A DNA stretch of 64,000 nt from Candidatus Scybalocola faecigallinarum (lineage in GTDB: Bacteria; Bacillota; Clostridia; Lachnospirales; Lachnospiraceae). The stretch covers positions 108,858 to 172,857 of the forward strand of contig DVIT01000022.1 in the NCBI GenBank assembly GCA_018711005.1. Reading direction: 5' to 3'. Below the pieces are notes generated by a model that saw only the letters and a program-made list of their open reading frames with translations, ran no database searches and was not told the origin of the DNA. Made by a program: the position numbers and the translations under genes. Shown here in pieces: positions 1 through 9,301 of the stretch. The stretch's first letter is position 1. Each line of letters begins with the position of its first letter.

Positions 1-2
1 GA

Positions 3-230
3 AGCGACATTCCCCATATGGGATTTTCCGGCTTTAACTATCTGATGGATACATACAGCCCCAAGTATTTCTGCCACGGCCATGTTCATATGACCTACGG
101 CCGGAAGCATAAGCGTCTGGACCGGTATAAAGATACAGAGATCATTAACGGGTACGAAAAATACATATTTACCTATGGTGAAAAGCTGCTCACCGATGAT
201 CTGTCCGAACCTAACCCCGGGAACATTTGA
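3..230 (+). CDS. Metallophosphoesterase, C-terminal part (partial)
   Basis: An open frame enters from the left edge (first whole codon at 3) and ends at TGA 228-230, so only about 75 C-terminal residues are visible; the Met codon at 18 is internal, not a start. The HGHVH motif shortly after it is the last metal-binding signature of calcineurin-like phosphoesterases, which hydrolyse phosphomonoesters or diesters using two metal ions. The substrate cannot be told from this tail. It is convergent with the YitT gene that ends at 333. Confidence 0.6.
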   Translation, partial: SDIPHMGFSGFNYLMDTYSPKYFCHGHVHMTYGRKHKRLDRYKDTEIINGYEKYIFTYGEKLLTDDLSEPNPGNI

Positions 231-256
231 TCATTAACCTTCCTGAACTTTGCACA

Positions 257-308
257 GGGACACCGGGAAAGCACTGACGCCTGCTGCGCAGTCCTTTCCC
301 GGCATCCC
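257..308. terminator. Hairpin between convergent genes
   Basis: The left arm GGGACACCGGGAAAG pairs with CTTTCCCGGCATCCC around a further ACTG/CAGT stem. It lies between the convergent ends of the phosphoesterase (230) and the YitT gene (333). Neither side has a clear T-run, so termination is an inference from position. Confidence 0.4.
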
Positions 309-332
309 TGCTCCGGCAAAGCCCATAAATCT

Positions 333-1214
333 TCAGTCTTTATTCACCGGCTTAAAGCCTTCCCCAAAAATCTCACCCGCCTCGGTAGTCACCACAAAAG
401 CCGAGTGATCCACTTCCCGGACAATGGACTTAAGCCGTGAAAATTCGGATTTGCGCACAGCGCAGATCAGCACTTCTTTTTCCTGGCCGGTATAGGCCCC
501 TTTCCCATGGAGAAGGGTAACGCCCCGGTCGATCTCCTCCAGGATCCTCCTGGAAATTTCCTCATACTGATCTGAAACTACCGTGACCATATTTCCCTGG
601 TCAAAACCGTAAACAATGGTATCAATAACTTTGGTGGTACAAAACAGGGAAATAATCCCGTACATACCCGATTCCAGATTGCCGAAAACAACAATAGATG
701 CGGCAATAACGGCACAGTCCACAAAAAGGATGGCGCGGCCCATGGAAATATGAGGCCACCGAAGCCGCATAAGATTGGACACGATTTCCGTTCCTCCTGT
801 GGTGGATCCTCTCAGGAAGATCAGGGCCAGACCGGCACCCATAAACACGCCGCCAAATACCGCGCCAAGAAGCCTGTCACCGGAATACACGGGGAAAAAC
901 GGCGCTGCTATCCAGTCGATCATAAGGCTGCTGATGATCAGGGAGCAAATGGTCTTTACAGAGGCTCTGCGCCCAAGATATTTAAAGGACAGGATCATAA
1001 GGGGAACATTTATAGCTATGCTCAATCCGCCAATGGGAAGGACATCCCACAAATAATTCAGGATGATGGCAATGCCTGAGACGCCGCCAGGGGCAATATT
1101 AGCCGGTTCCGTAAAGCTGACAATCCCTATGGCAAAAAGAAGGGATCCCAGCACATCCGCCCCAAAATCCAATGCCAGCCCCCGCAAATATTTCTTCTGT
1201 TTTAATGCTTCCAT
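333..1214 (-). CDS. YitT family membrane protein with DUF2179 domain
   Basis: A 293-residue integral membrane protein. Residues 15-200 hold five to six hydrophobic segments with the family GSTTGGTEI loop; from about 205 a soluble DUF2179 domain follows (VTVVSDQYEEISRRILEEI, then LLHGKGAYTGQ). This order is typical of the YitT/YpjC group, whose transported substrate is unknown. The start at 1214 follows GGAGGTTATC, a good ribosome site. Downstream of and codirectional with the asparaginase gene but with its own ribosome site. Confident on family; function unknown. Confidence 0.85.
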   Translation of the reverse strand: MEALKQKKYLRGLALDFGADVLGSLLFAIGIVSFTEPANIAPGGVSGIAIILNYLWDVLPIGGLSIAINVPLMILSFKYLGRRASVKTICSLIISSLMIDWIAAPFFPVYSGDRLLGAVFGGVFMGAGLALIFLRGSTTGGTEIVSNLMRLRWPHISMGRAILFVDCAVIAASIVVFGNLESGMYGIISLFCTTKVIDTIVYGFDQGNMVTVVSDQYEEISRRILEEIDRGVTLLHGKGAYTGQEKEVLICAVRKSEFSRLKSIVREVDHSAFVVTTEAGEIFGEGFKPVNKD

Positions 1215-1241
1215 GATAACCTCCGCTTGGCACTGACATTA

Positions 1242-2237
1242 TCACATAGGCATAATGTCACTGTTAATCTGTGTATAAAAACCTTTCTTTATACTTTCGT
1301 AATCCGAATAGGTGCCTAAAAGCCACATAAGCTTTGTTACTGTAGCTTCCGGCGTCATGTCGTAGGCCTCCAGCAGATCAAACCGCTCCTTGATCCTGGA
1401 ACCTACGTTATAAATAATCATATCGCTGCCCTCATTAGGCACCTGAGTCGTCATCACCAGGAGCTTTCCGGCCCCCACCCAGTCTTCAATGGCCTTCATA
1501 TACGTGTCCCCTTCATAACAGGGAATCCCGCCCACGCCAAAGCTTTCAATGATCAGTGCATCATAATGGGGCATCAGGTAACGGATCACTCCCGCATCCA
1601 TACCGGGGATCAGTTTTAAGGTAAACACCCTGGGATCCAGCTTTGTATAAAATTTCAGCTCGCCTGAAGGCTTCCAGTCCAGATACCGGATCACCCGGCT
1701 GTTGCGGATCACTGCCACATCCGGGAAATTAATGCTTGAAAAAGCATTAAAGCTTTTGGAACGGATCTTTCGCGCACGGGTGCCTGCAATAACCTGTCCC
1801 TGGAATACAATGACCACATCATGGGACGCATCATCGCAGGCATATAAAATACTGTCATACAGATTCATTTTTGCATCTGTGATCTCTTTGTCAATCGGCC
1901 TCTGAGCCCCTGTCAGCACTACAGGCTTGGGACTGTTCTGGATCATGTAGGACAGAGCCGCCGACGTATAAGCCATCGTATCGGTCCCGTGAAGGATCAC
2001 AAAGCCGTCATACTTATCATAATTTTCCTGGATCGTCTTTACCATGGCCTCCCAGTGAACCGGTAAAATATTCGTGCTGTCCAGGTTAAACAGCTGAATA
2101 TGGGACACATGGCACAAACTTGCCACCGAAGGCACATACTCCAGGATTTCCCGGGAACGGAGCTGGGGCGTCAGTCCGCTGTCCGTTCCCCTGGAGGCAA
2201 TGGTGCCGCCGGTGGCGATCAATAATATATTTTTCAT
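1242..2237 (-). CDS. ansA: L-asparaginase, type I (cytoplasmic)
   Basis: A 331-residue enzyme expected to hydrolyse L-asparagine to aspartate and ammonia. The TGGTIAS motif (residues 9-15) holds the nucleophilic Thr12, and HGTDTMAYTS (83-92) holds the second catalytic Thr-Asp pair. No signal peptide, so it is the cytoplasmic type. The frame is open upstream to 2336, but the extra 33 residues lie inside the preceding gene; the start at 2237 begins with the family-typical MKNILLIATGGT and overlaps the pdp stop as ATGA (2234-2237), showing translational coupling to pyrimidine nucleoside phosphorylase. Confidence 0.9.
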   Translation of the reverse strand: MKNILLIATGGTIASRGTDSGLTPQLRSREILEYVPSVASLCHVSHIQLFNLDSTNILPVHWEAMVKTIQENYDKYDGFVILHGTDTMAYTSAALSYMIQNSPKPVVLTGAQRPIDKEITDAKMNLYDSILYACDDASHDVVIVFQGQVIAGTRARKIRSKSFNAFSSINFPDVAVIRNSRVIRYLDWKPSGELKFYTKLDPRVFTLKLIPGMDAGVIRYLMPHYDALIIESFGVGGIPCYEGDTYMKAIEDWVGAGKLLVMTTQVPNEGSDMIIYNVGSRIKERFDLLEAYDMTPEATVTKLMWLLGTYSDYESIKKGFYTQINSDIMPM

Positions 2238-3553
2238 ATATCTGCCTTTCCGCTTTTTAATATTTTGTAGATCAGAGGGTTGCGCTGTGAAGGCTCCCGG
2301 GACCACCCATAGGCGCCGTAAAAACCTTCCAGCCATTCCTGCGTCAGAGGAAGGTCATGATATACCGTTGCTAAAGGCGCTCCCTTTTCCACAAGGTCGC
2401 CCACCTTTCCGGCCAGAACAATGCCCGCCCCGGGCCGGATCGTATCTTCCTTTGTCCGGCGTCCGGCGCCGATCTGCATGGCCAGAGTTCCCAGTCTCAT
2501 GGCCTCCATGTGGGCAATATATCCCCGCTCCCGGGCCCGGATCACCGTCTCGCAGGCTGCTGACGGAAGCTTTGACACATCGTCAATCTGAGACACATCG
2601 CCCCCCTGGGCCCGGACCATAGCCCGCAGCTTTTCCAATGCAGCGCCGCTGTCTATGGCCTGCCGGGCTAATTCCCGGCCTCTCTCCTCATCCCCGGCAA
2701 TGCCTGCCATCACAAGGAGCAGTCCTGCCGCCGTAATACACAGCTGTGTAAAATCCTCCGGGCCGCGGCCCTTTAATGTCTGGACAGCCTCCTTAACCTC
2801 CAGGGCATTGCCAATAGCGTTGCCCAAAGGCTCGTCCATATCCGTTACCATGGCGCACACCTTCCGGCCAAGGCCGGTGCCAATGCGGATCATCTGCCGT
2901 CCAAGGTCGGCGGCAGCTTCCGGTGTTTTCATAAATGCGCCGCTGCCGTACTTAACGTCAAGCACCATGGCATCGCTGCCGCAGGCCAGCTTTTTAGACA
3001 TAATGCTGGAAGCGATCAATGGCATGGAATCCACAGTGCCGGTTACATCCCGAAGGGCATACAGCTTTTTATCCGCAGGCACCAGATTCCCGGTCTGTCC
3101 CACAATGGCCAGGCCAATGTCCTGAACCTGACGGATAAAGGCATCATTATCCAGGAAACAGTTAAATCCCCGGATAGACTCCAGCTTATCCAAAGTCCCG
3201 CCCGTATGGCCAAGGCCGCGGCCGGACATTTTAGCAAGACGGGCGCCGCAGGCAGCTGCCACAGGCCCAAGGACAAGAGACGTTTTATCCCCCACGCCTC
3301 CGGTAGAATGCTTGTCCACCTTAATGCCCGGAATACCGCTCAAATCCAGCACATCGCCGCTGTGCATCATAGCCATGGTCAGATCCACTGTCTCCCGGTC
3401 ATCCATCCCATTAAACACAATGGCCATGAGCAGGGCGCTTACCTGATAATCCGGAATACGTCCTGCCACATAGTCTCTGATCCAGAATTGGATCTCCTCT
3501 GTGGAAAGAGCTTTGCCATCTCTCTTTTTAACGATCAGATCCACAAAACGCAT
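2234..3553 (-). CDS. pdp: Pyrimidine-nucleoside phosphorylase
   Basis: A 439-residue enzyme that phosphorolyses uridine and thymidine to free base plus (deoxy)ribose-1-phosphate in nucleoside salvage. The glycosyltransferase-family phosphate-binding motif KHSTGGVGD is at 81-89, followed by GxKMSGRGLGHTGGT. Length and order (alpha domain, phosphate site, C-terminal alpha/beta domain) fit PyNP/DeoA. The start at 3553 has GGAGG about 8 bases upstream. It is the first gene of a coupled pair with asparaginase (ATGA overlap). DeoA of enterobacteria is the alternative name; Firmicute members usually accept both uridine and thymidine. Confidence 0.92.
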   Translation of the reverse strand: MRFVDLIVKKRDGKALSTEEIQFWIRDYVAGRIPDYQVSALLMAIVFNGMDDRETVDLTMAMMHSGDVLDLSGIPGIKVDKHSTGGVGDKTSLVLGPVAAACGARLAKMSGRGLGHTGGTLDKLESIRGFNCFLDNDAFIRQVQDIGLAIVGQTGNLVPADKKLYALRDVTGTVDSMPLIASSIMSKKLACGSDAMVLDVKYGSGAFMKTPEAAADLGRQMIRIGTGLGRKVCAMVTDMDEPLGNAIGNALEVKEAVQTLKGRGPEDFTQLCITAAGLLLVMAGIAGDEERGRELARQAIDSGAALEKLRAMVRAQGGDVSQIDDVSKLPSAACETVIRARERGYIAHMEAMRLGTLAMQIGAGRRTKEDTIRPGAGIVLAGKVGDLVEKGAPLATVYHDLPLTQEWLEGFYGAYGWSREPSQRNPLIYKILKSGKADI

Positions 3554-3575
3554 ATGCGCCCCTCCTCACCTGTTT

Positions 3576-4976
3576 TTAATAGATCAATACGGGAGTATTG
3601 ACTTCTACCGCATTAAAGATCCGCTGCATAACGGAATACGGTGTATTCACGCAGCCATGGGAACCGTTATACTGATAAATCGAACCGCCATATCCGGACT
3701 GTGAATCTCCCCGCCAGCTGGCATCATGGATACCATAAGCGCTTCCCTTAAATCCCAGCCAGAAGCTTACCGGCGATTCATAGGTACTTCCATCTCTTTC
3801 CTCGCCTTTAAGAACAATGTCTGTCAGACGGTTTAATACCTTATAGGAACCCCGGGGCGTATCATAGCCGTCTCCGGAATCCCCTGTAACAATATTTGTA
3901 TCCGCATAAAGAGCCCCGTCTTTATAAAACCACATATGCTGCTGATCAATACTGATCTCAATATATGTATCCCCGATTTCATTGCCGCCATGGCGGGCTG
4001 CTGTGGCATTGTAAATAGGCTCCCGTGTCTGGCTTTCGCCGTTGATCAGCAGCTGGGCAAGTTCATCAGCCTCAGCAGACACGTCAATGGACCAACCGTA
4101 ATTTCCGCCGGCCACAGTTACTGTAGCGCCTCCGGTCGTTGTAAACTCACGGGAATTTCCCCATGTATTATACTTATTGGCCAGGCTCTGCACATAGGCA
4201 GTCACGTCATCGCTGTCAACAGTAATATTTCCTTCATCATCCTGGCAGATCCAGCTTTTGGTTGTACTGCCGTCCAAAACCTCCTGGCTGTCGCCAATGG
4301 TATATGTAATCGTTGTCCCCTGGATCTTTTCCACAGGCTCCATAATGGCACGGATTTCTTCCGATTCCGTTGTCACAGACGGCGCCACATAGCATCCGGA
4401 ATCAATAGTCACCCGGGTATTTCCCGCTTCCAGGGCGGTCTGGACAAGGGGTAAAAGCTTGGACGCATCCACCTGTGTCCCGTACTGCTCCGGCACAAGA
4501 TTGACGCCTTCATCGGTAAATTCCACATAGGCATCCTGAGGCGGGGTGGCGTCTGCACCGCTGACACAATTCAGCGACTGGACGACCTGCTCCAGCTTTT
4601 CTTCGCTATAGGAGATGGTACTTTCAATGGTATAAAAATTCACATCCGTAAAAGCAAAAATCCACCGCCAGATTCCCTGGTCTTTTTTAATGGTTTCCAC
4701 ATTGGCATAAGATGCCGCATAATCAATATCCGAACCGTGGATCACTTCCGAATCCCCATTGGGCTCAATAATCCTTAAAACATAAGATTCTTTATACTGT
4801 ATCAGGCTTTCCTCTGCCTCTTTAACTGTTTTATTTGAAAAATTCACCCCGTTGATCCATGTTCCATTATAAAAGCGATCTACATAATATAATGATACGA
4901 TCACATAAACCATGACGATCAGCGCCAATGGTACAAACAGAAATAATAAAATATTCCGAATCGTTTTTTTCTTCAT
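3576..4976 (-). CDS. L,D-transpeptidase with peptidoglycan-binding domain
   Basis: A 466-residue cell-envelope enzyme. A basic N-terminus and one membrane span (about 9-31) anchor it; a middle region of about 300 residues matches the peptidoglycan-binding type-4 region found with YkuD domains; the C-terminal YkuD catalytic domain ends with SHGCVN (439-444), where Cys442 is the nucleophile and YGIHD supplies the upstream His. It makes 3-3 peptide cross-links or attaches proteins to meso-DAP stems. Start 4976 follows GGGGATATATGG. A separate transcription unit preceded by the DnaA-box region. Confidence 0.9.
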   Translation of the reverse strand: MKKKTIRNILLFLFVPLALIVMVYVIVSLYYVDRFYNGTWINGVNFSNKTVKEAEESLIQYKESYVLRIIEPNGDSEVIHGSDIDYAASYANVETIKKDQGIWRWIFAFTDVNFYTIESTISYSEEKLEQVVQSLNCVSGADATPPQDAYVEFTDEGVNLVPEQYGTQVDASKLLPLVQTALEAGNTRVTIDSGCYVAPSVTTESEEIRAIMEPVEKIQGTTITYTIGDSQEVLDGSTTKSWICQDDEGNITVDSDDVTAYVQSLANKYNTWGNSREFTTTGGATVTVAGGNYGWSIDVSAEADELAQLLINGESQTREPIYNATAARHGGNEIGDTYIEISIDQQHMWFYKDGALYADTNIVTGDSGDGYDTPRGSYKVLNRLTDIVLKGEERDGSTYESPVSFWLGFKGSAYGIHDASWRGDSQSGYGGSIYQYNGSHGCVNTPYSVMQRIFNAVEVNTPVLIY

Positions 4977-5153
4977 CCATATATCCCCATTTTCTTATCT
5001 TTTCAGGCTTTTATAGTTATGTTATCCATAAAAAACAGCCGTGTCAAGTATTATCGTTGCGCCGGACATTCCGTGTCGAAACTTTGTGGTTGCAATGGAA
5101 AAAATTGCGTTATATAATAAGTATAAATACAAAAGAAAAAATTTTACAGCACC

Positions 5154-5196
5154 AAAGATAAGCGGCTCCGGGTCCCCCCGGGGCCTTATCTTTTTT
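5154..5196 (+). terminator. Strong stem-loop with T-run
   Basis: AAAGATAAG (5154-5162) pairs perfectly with CTTATCTTT (5185-5193); an inner GC-rich stem 5165-5172/5177-5184 closes a TCCC loop. On the plus strand it runs into TTTTTT, yet the neighbouring genes are both on the minus strand; on the minus strand it is followed by TTTGGTG and then an A/T-rich tract, so it may act mainly in that direction for ldh. Confidence 0.6.
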
Positions 5197-5241
5197 ATTA
5201 TATCCTATCTTTGTCTGAAAAAAAAGACTCTCTGTAAAAAT

Positions 5242-5383
5242 CTATCCACACTCCAGAATCGCAACCGTCCAACTGGCTGAGCTATTGCACATAATCCACA
5301 CCTTATCCACACTTTTCGACGGCAAAATCCGTCATTTTGTGCATAGTTATACACCTTTTGTGGATAACTTGTGGATATCCACA
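5242..5383. promoter_or_regulatory. Cluster of DnaA-box-like sequences
   Basis: Seven 9-mers match TTATCCACA with no or one mismatch: CTATCCACA 5242-5250, TAATCCACA 5292-5300, TTATCCACA 5303-5311, TTATACACC 5347-5355, and on the other strand TGTGGATAA 5359-5367 and TGTGGATAT 5370-5378, the last overlapping ATATCCACA 5375-5383. Two are perfect. The cluster sits just after the ldh stop; no dnaA or dnaN is in the window. Confidence 0.6.
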
Positions 5384-5396
5384 CTTTCATGCACAT

Positions 5397-6371
5397 TTAA
5401 ATCTCAAACTGGTCAAGAACCTGTCTCAGCTTTTGTGCCGACGCTGTCAGCCGCATCATCTCGTCCTCATCCAGTGGCGTATCAATCATCTGCTTGACAC
5501 CGTCCCTGCCTACCACCGACGGCAGTCCCAGACACACATTGGAAATGCCGTAATGGCCTTCCACAAGGCTGGATACGGTCAGGATCGTATTTTCATCCCG
5601 GATCAGCGCCTGTGCAATACGCTTCACAACCCGGGCAATGGCGTAAAAGGTGGCTCCCTTCCGTTCGATAATGGCATAAGCACTGTTTTTTACATCCTCA
5701 TAGATCTTATGAAGACTTTCCTTATCTGTGCCTTTGCCCCAGATCCGGCAAAATTCGTCCAAATCCACACCGGATATATTGGCGCTGGAATAAACGGCAA
5801 CCTCGCTGTCCCCATGCTCCCCAATGATCAGAGCGTGAACGTTGCGGCTGTCCACACCAAGATACTCACCAAGAAGATATTTAAATCGCCCTGTATCCAA
5901 AACGGTTCCGCTCCCAATGACCCGGGACGGTTCAAAGCCGGACAGCTTCAGCGCCACATAGGTTAAAATATCCACAGGATTGGACACAATAAGAAGGATA
6001 CAGTCCGGATTATAGCGGACGATCTCCGGGATAATGCTTTTAAAGATCTTTACGTTTTTTTCTGCCAGATCAATACGGGTCTCCCCTGGCATCTGATTGG
6101 CTCCGGCAGTAATAATCACTAAATACGCATCCGCCAGATCCTTATAATCTCCGGCATAAATATTCACCGGTGTTACAAAAGGCGCGCCGTGGCCAATATC
6201 CATGGCCTCGCCTTCAGCTTTTTTGTGGTTAATATCGATCAGCACCATTTCATTAAAAAGGCCGCTGCCTAAAAGCGTATCCGCAGTCGTAGCGCCCACC
6301 GCGCCGCAGCCGATGATCCCGCATTTTTGTATATTGAGATTTTTATTTTTTCCATATAATAAATTTCCCAT
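5397..6371 (-). CDS. ldh: L-lactate dehydrogenase
   Basis: A 324-residue NAD-dependent enzyme that reduces pyruvate to L-lactate. The Rossmann motif GCGAVG is at 21-26. In the substrate loop GANQMPGETR the Gln93 (rather than Arg) specifies lactate over malate, and Arg99 stabilises the transition state. Catalytic His186 lies in IIGEHGDSEV. Length is normal for the LDH/MDH superfamily with a short N-terminal extension. Start 6371 follows AGGAGGAAGATT. Monocistronic by spacing. A fermentative role is expected in this anaerobe. Confidence 0.93.
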   Translation of the reverse strand: MGNLLYGKNKNLNIQKCGIIGCGAVGATTADTLLGSGLFNEMVLIDINHKKAEGEAMDIGHGAPFVTPVNIYAGDYKDLADAYLVIITAGANQMPGETRIDLAEKNVKIFKSIIPEIVRYNPDCILLIVSNPVDILTYVALKLSGFEPSRVIGSGTVLDTGRFKYLLGEYLGVDSRNVHALIIGEHGDSEVAVYSSANISGVDLDEFCRIWGKGTDKESLHKIYEDVKNSAYAIIERKGATFYAIARVVKRIAQALIRDENTILTVSSLVEGHYGISNVCLGLPSVVGRDGVKQMIDTPLDEDEMMRLTASAQKLRQVLDQFEI

Positions 6372-6576
6372 AATCTTCCTCCTGATCTTTTTATACTCTG
6401 CCGCCAGTGCTTTCCTGCAAAAATACAGGCAGCCGGTGTCCGGCAGTTAAGCAGCTAAAGTCAGTATAATACAGTAACGTTAAAAATATGTATCCAAACA
6501 CGAAAAATGGCATAAGCTGATAAAAATAAAATGATCCGGCGCTATTGCCGGATCGCCAAAAAAGAAAGCAGGGATT

Positions 6577-7653
6577 ATGCTGATCACCCTCAGTCTTTGT
6601 ATGATCGTAAAAAATGAGGAAAAGCATCTGGGACGCGTCCTTGCCAGCGCCGCACCGGCTGCCGATGAGATCATTATTGCAGATACCGGATCATCGGACC
6701 GCACCAAAGACATTGCCAGAGCCTGGGGCGCACGGGTTTTTGATGTTCCCTGGAATGATTCCTTTTCCGATGCCAGAAACTTTTCCTTTTCCAAAGCCTC
6801 CATGGACTACTGTATGTGGCTGGATGCCGATGATTTCCTGCCGCCGGATTCCTGCCGGGCGCTTATGGACCTGAAAGAGACAATGCCGCCCCAGACTCAC
6901 ATAGTTATGCTTCCCTACGCCTGCGGGATGGAGGAAAATGGTACGCCCTCCCTGATCTATTACCGGGAGCGGATCATTAAAAACCATGCTGGCTTTATCT
7001 GGTGCGGCCCGGTCCATGAGTGCATTGCTCCCCGGGGAAATATTATTTACGGCTCTGCCGTTATTGAACACCATCCCCAGGCCGGCCGGGATCACACCAT
7101 GCGCAATCTGGGCATTTACGAAAAAGCCATAAAAAACGGCGCAGACCTGGGCCCCCGGGATCATTTCTATTATGCCCGGGAACTTATGGCTGCCGGACGT
7201 TTTGAAGCAGCCATTCCCCGGTTCATCCAGGTGATCTATACCCCTCAGGCCTGGAAGGAAAACCGCATCGAAGCCTGCAAAAACCTGGCAGAATGCTTTC
7301 TGGCACAGCAGCAGACCGGGGAGGCCCTGGAGGCGCTTTTTAAAAGCTTTGCCTTTGACACGCCCCGGGCAGAGATCTTATGCCTCCTGGGAGACATTTT
7401 CCGGGAAATGGAAGACTATCCCCAGGCCATTTACTGGTACCGGCGCGCCCTGGAATGTAAGGAAGATCCCAAAAGCGGCGCATTTATCCAAAAAGACTGC
7501 TATGGATACTATCCCTGCGTCTGTCTCTGTCTTTGCTGCCACGCTTGCAATGATCTGGAAAATGCCTGGCGCTATCATAAAAAATCCGGTCAATGGCATA
7601 CGGATACCCCTGAATATCTCCATAACGAAGCTTATTTTCAGACACTGCCCTAA
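6577..7653 (+). CDS. Family 2 glycosyltransferase with TPR-like C-terminus
   Basis: A 358-residue protein with an N-terminal GT2 domain: LSLCMIVKNEEKHLGR start, IIIADTGSSDRT nucleotide-binding loop, and LDADD (82-86) as the DXD metal/sugar-nucleotide motif. From about residue 185 helical repeats resembling TPRs follow (GEALEALFKSFAFDTP, DYPQAIYWYRRALE). This resembles SunS-like and other TPR-glycosyltransferases that modify peptides or proteins, but acceptor and sugar are unknown. Start ATG 6577 has a modest AGCAGGG ribosome site. It stands alone between ldh (divergent) and the purine permease. Confidence 0.8.
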   Translation: MLITLSLCMIVKNEEKHLGRVLASAAPAADEIIIADTGSSDRTKDIARAWGARVFDVPWNDSFSDARNFSFSKASMDYCMWLDADDFLPPDSCRALMDLKETMPPQTHIVMLPYACGMEENGTPSLIYYRERIIKNHAGFIWCGPVHECIAPRGNIIYGSAVIEHHPQAGRDHTMRNLGIYEKAIKNGADLGPRDHFYYARELMAAGRFEAAIPRFIQVIYTPQAWKENRIEACKNLAECFLAQQQTGEALEALFKSFAFDTPRAEILCLLGDIFREMEDYPQAIYWYRRALECKEDPKSGAFIQKDCYGYYPCVCLCLCCHACNDLENAWRYHKKSGQWHTDTPEYLHNEAYFQTLP

Positions 7654-7850
7654 GGAGCCGGAAGCAAAGCGGCCATATTCCTGCCATACAGCAAAATAGT
7701 TATACAAATATTAAATTTGTCTAAAATTTGTCTAAATTGTGAATTGTTCTTATGGCTGGTTTGTGGTAGGATTATCTATGTTCGTAAAAGGCGGAAGATT
7801 ATGGAAACATGATCTTCCAGTTTACACCATCATAATACAGGAGGAAGAAA
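7654..7850 (+). promoter_or_regulatory. Leader region of the purine permease gene
   Basis: AT-rich sequence with repeated TTTGTCTAAA words (7717-7736) and a hairpin GGAAGAT...ATCTTCC (about 7793-7817) ahead of AGGAGGAAGAAA and the start. I looked for the purine riboswitch core (the conserved three-way junction words) and did not find it. Confidence 0.3.
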
Positions 7851-9206
7851 ATGGAAAAGTTTTTTAAACTGAAAGAAAACGGCACGACTGTAGGTACAGA
7901 AATCATGGCCGGTCTGACCACCTTTTTTGCCATGTCCTACATCATTGTGGTAAACCCAGGTATCCTGTCCCAGTCCGGTATGGAATGGGGAGCAGTATTC
8001 CTGGCTACCATTATTGCCTCGATCATCGGCACCCTGATCATGGGTCTGGTGGCAAATGTGCCCTACGCTCAGGCGCCTGGCATGGGCCTGAATGCGTTTT
8101 TTGTGTATACCGTATGTGCCGGTCTTGGTTTTACATGGCAGCAGGCTCTGTCCATGGTATTTATCTGCGGTCTGTTAAATATCATTTTAACAGTAAGCAA
8201 GCTGCGTAAATACATTATCAAGTCCATCCCTGTGGCTATGCAAAATGCCATTGGCGGCGGCATTGGTATTTTTGTTGCTTATATTGGTCTGCTTAATGTA
8301 GGCATCATTAATTTTGACGGCGGAGTTCCGGCCCTGTCCACCTTAAATCAGCCTCAGTTCTGGGTATTCCTTATTGGTCTTGTACTCAGTGCTGTGCTTC
8401 TTGTAAAAAAGGTGAAAGGCGCTATCCTGATCTCCATTATCGTAACAACACTTATCGGTATCCCGTTTAATGTTACTGTACCTTCCGATACGGTCAGCTT
8501 TACTGAAGCCTGTCAGGCACTGCCTACAACCTTCCTTGCCATCTTCAAAGAAGGCGGCATTACAAGCCTGTTCAGCGATGTATCAAAGCTTCCTTTAGTA
8601 CTGATCACTATTTTCTCCTTCAGTATTTCGGATACATTTGATACCATCGGTACATTTATCGGTACAGGACGCCGCAGCGGCATTTTCAGTGAAGAAGATG
8701 AAAAACTCATGGAAAGCGGTTCCGGTTTTAAATCCAGACTGGACAAGGCTCTGTTTGCAGATGCTACAGCAACATCCATCGGTTCTTTGTTTGGAACATC
8801 CAACACAACAACCTTCGTAGAAAGCGCTTCCGGTATCGGTGTGGGCGGACGTACAGGTCTGACTTCCATTGTCGTTGCCATCTGCTTTGCCCTGTCTGCC
8901 TTCCTGGCAACCTTTGTCAGCGCTGTTCCTTTTGCTGCAACAGCTCCGGCACTGGTTATGGTGGGCGTTATGATGACCTCCTCATTTAAGGAGATCGACT
9001 GGAGCGATCTGGATGAAGCCATCCCGGCATTTTTCGCAGGTATTTTTATGGCCCTGTGCTATAGTATTTCCTATGGTATTGCTGCCGGCTTTATCTTCTA
9101 CTGCATCGTTAAGATCTGTAAAGGCAAAGCCAAAGAAATACATCCCATCCTTTGGGTATGCACCGGCCTGTTCATACTGAATTTCGTGCTTCTGGCACTG
9201 CTGTAA
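7851..9206 (+). CDS. NCS2 family purine permease (guanine/hypoxanthine type)
   Basis: A 451-residue polytopic membrane protein with about 12-14 hydrophobic segments. The start KLKENGTTVGTEIMAGLTTF, the loop YAQAPGMGLNAFF, the segment GGGIGIFVAYIGL and the loop SISDTFDTIGTFIGTG are hallmarks of the AzgA/PbuG/PbuO branch of the NCS2 family, which carries hypoxanthine, guanine or adenine by cation symport. Start follows AGGAGGAAGAAA. A strong terminator lies downstream, so it is a single-gene unit; a link with the nucleoside phosphorylase at 2234 is thematic only. Confidence 0.9.
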   Translation: MEKFFKLKENGTTVGTEIMAGLTTFFAMSYIIVVNPGILSQSGMEWGAVFLATIIASIIGTLIMGLVANVPYAQAPGMGLNAFFVYTVCAGLGFTWQQALSMVFICGLLNIILTVSKLRKYIIKSIPVAMQNAIGGGIGIFVAYIGLLNVGIINFDGGVPALSTLNQPQFWVFLIGLVLSAVLLVKKVKGAILISIIVTTLIGIPFNVTVPSDTVSFTEACQALPTTFLAIFKEGGITSLFSDVSKLPLVLITIFSFSISDTFDTIGTFIGTGRRSGIFSEEDEKLMESGSGFKSRLDKALFADATATSIGSLFGTSNTTTFVESASGIGVGGRTGLTSIVVAICFALSAFLATFVSAVPFAATAPALVMVGVMMTSSFKEIDWSDLDEAIPAFFAGIFMALCYSISYGIAAGFIFYCIVKICKGKAKEIHPILWVCTGLFILNFVLLALL

Positions 9207-9301
9207 TCGCCCCCGGAAATCCTGTCCGGGAATGTCACCGCCGATACTTCATATCATTAAAACGGCGGGAGAACACCGGTTAATAAGCTGTGAAATTTAA
9301 C

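Larger units (their letters stand above)
4977..5396. other. Intergenic region, 420 bp: terminator hairpin and DnaA-box cluster
   Basis: No credible gene is seen between the L,D-transpeptidase start and the ldh stop. The region holds an AT-rich stretch (about 5100-5150), a strong hairpin at 5154-5196 and the DnaA-box-like cluster at 5242-5383, which are listed separately. Confidence 0.7.

Noticed and set aside
5242..5383. Chromosomal origin (oriC)
   Set aside because: DnaA boxes are dense, but dnaA, dnaN, recF and gyrB are not in the window; kept only as a DnaA-box cluster.
7654..7850. Purine riboswitch before the purine permease
   Set aside because: The conserved junction and loop words of the purine aptamer are absent; only a short hairpin is present.
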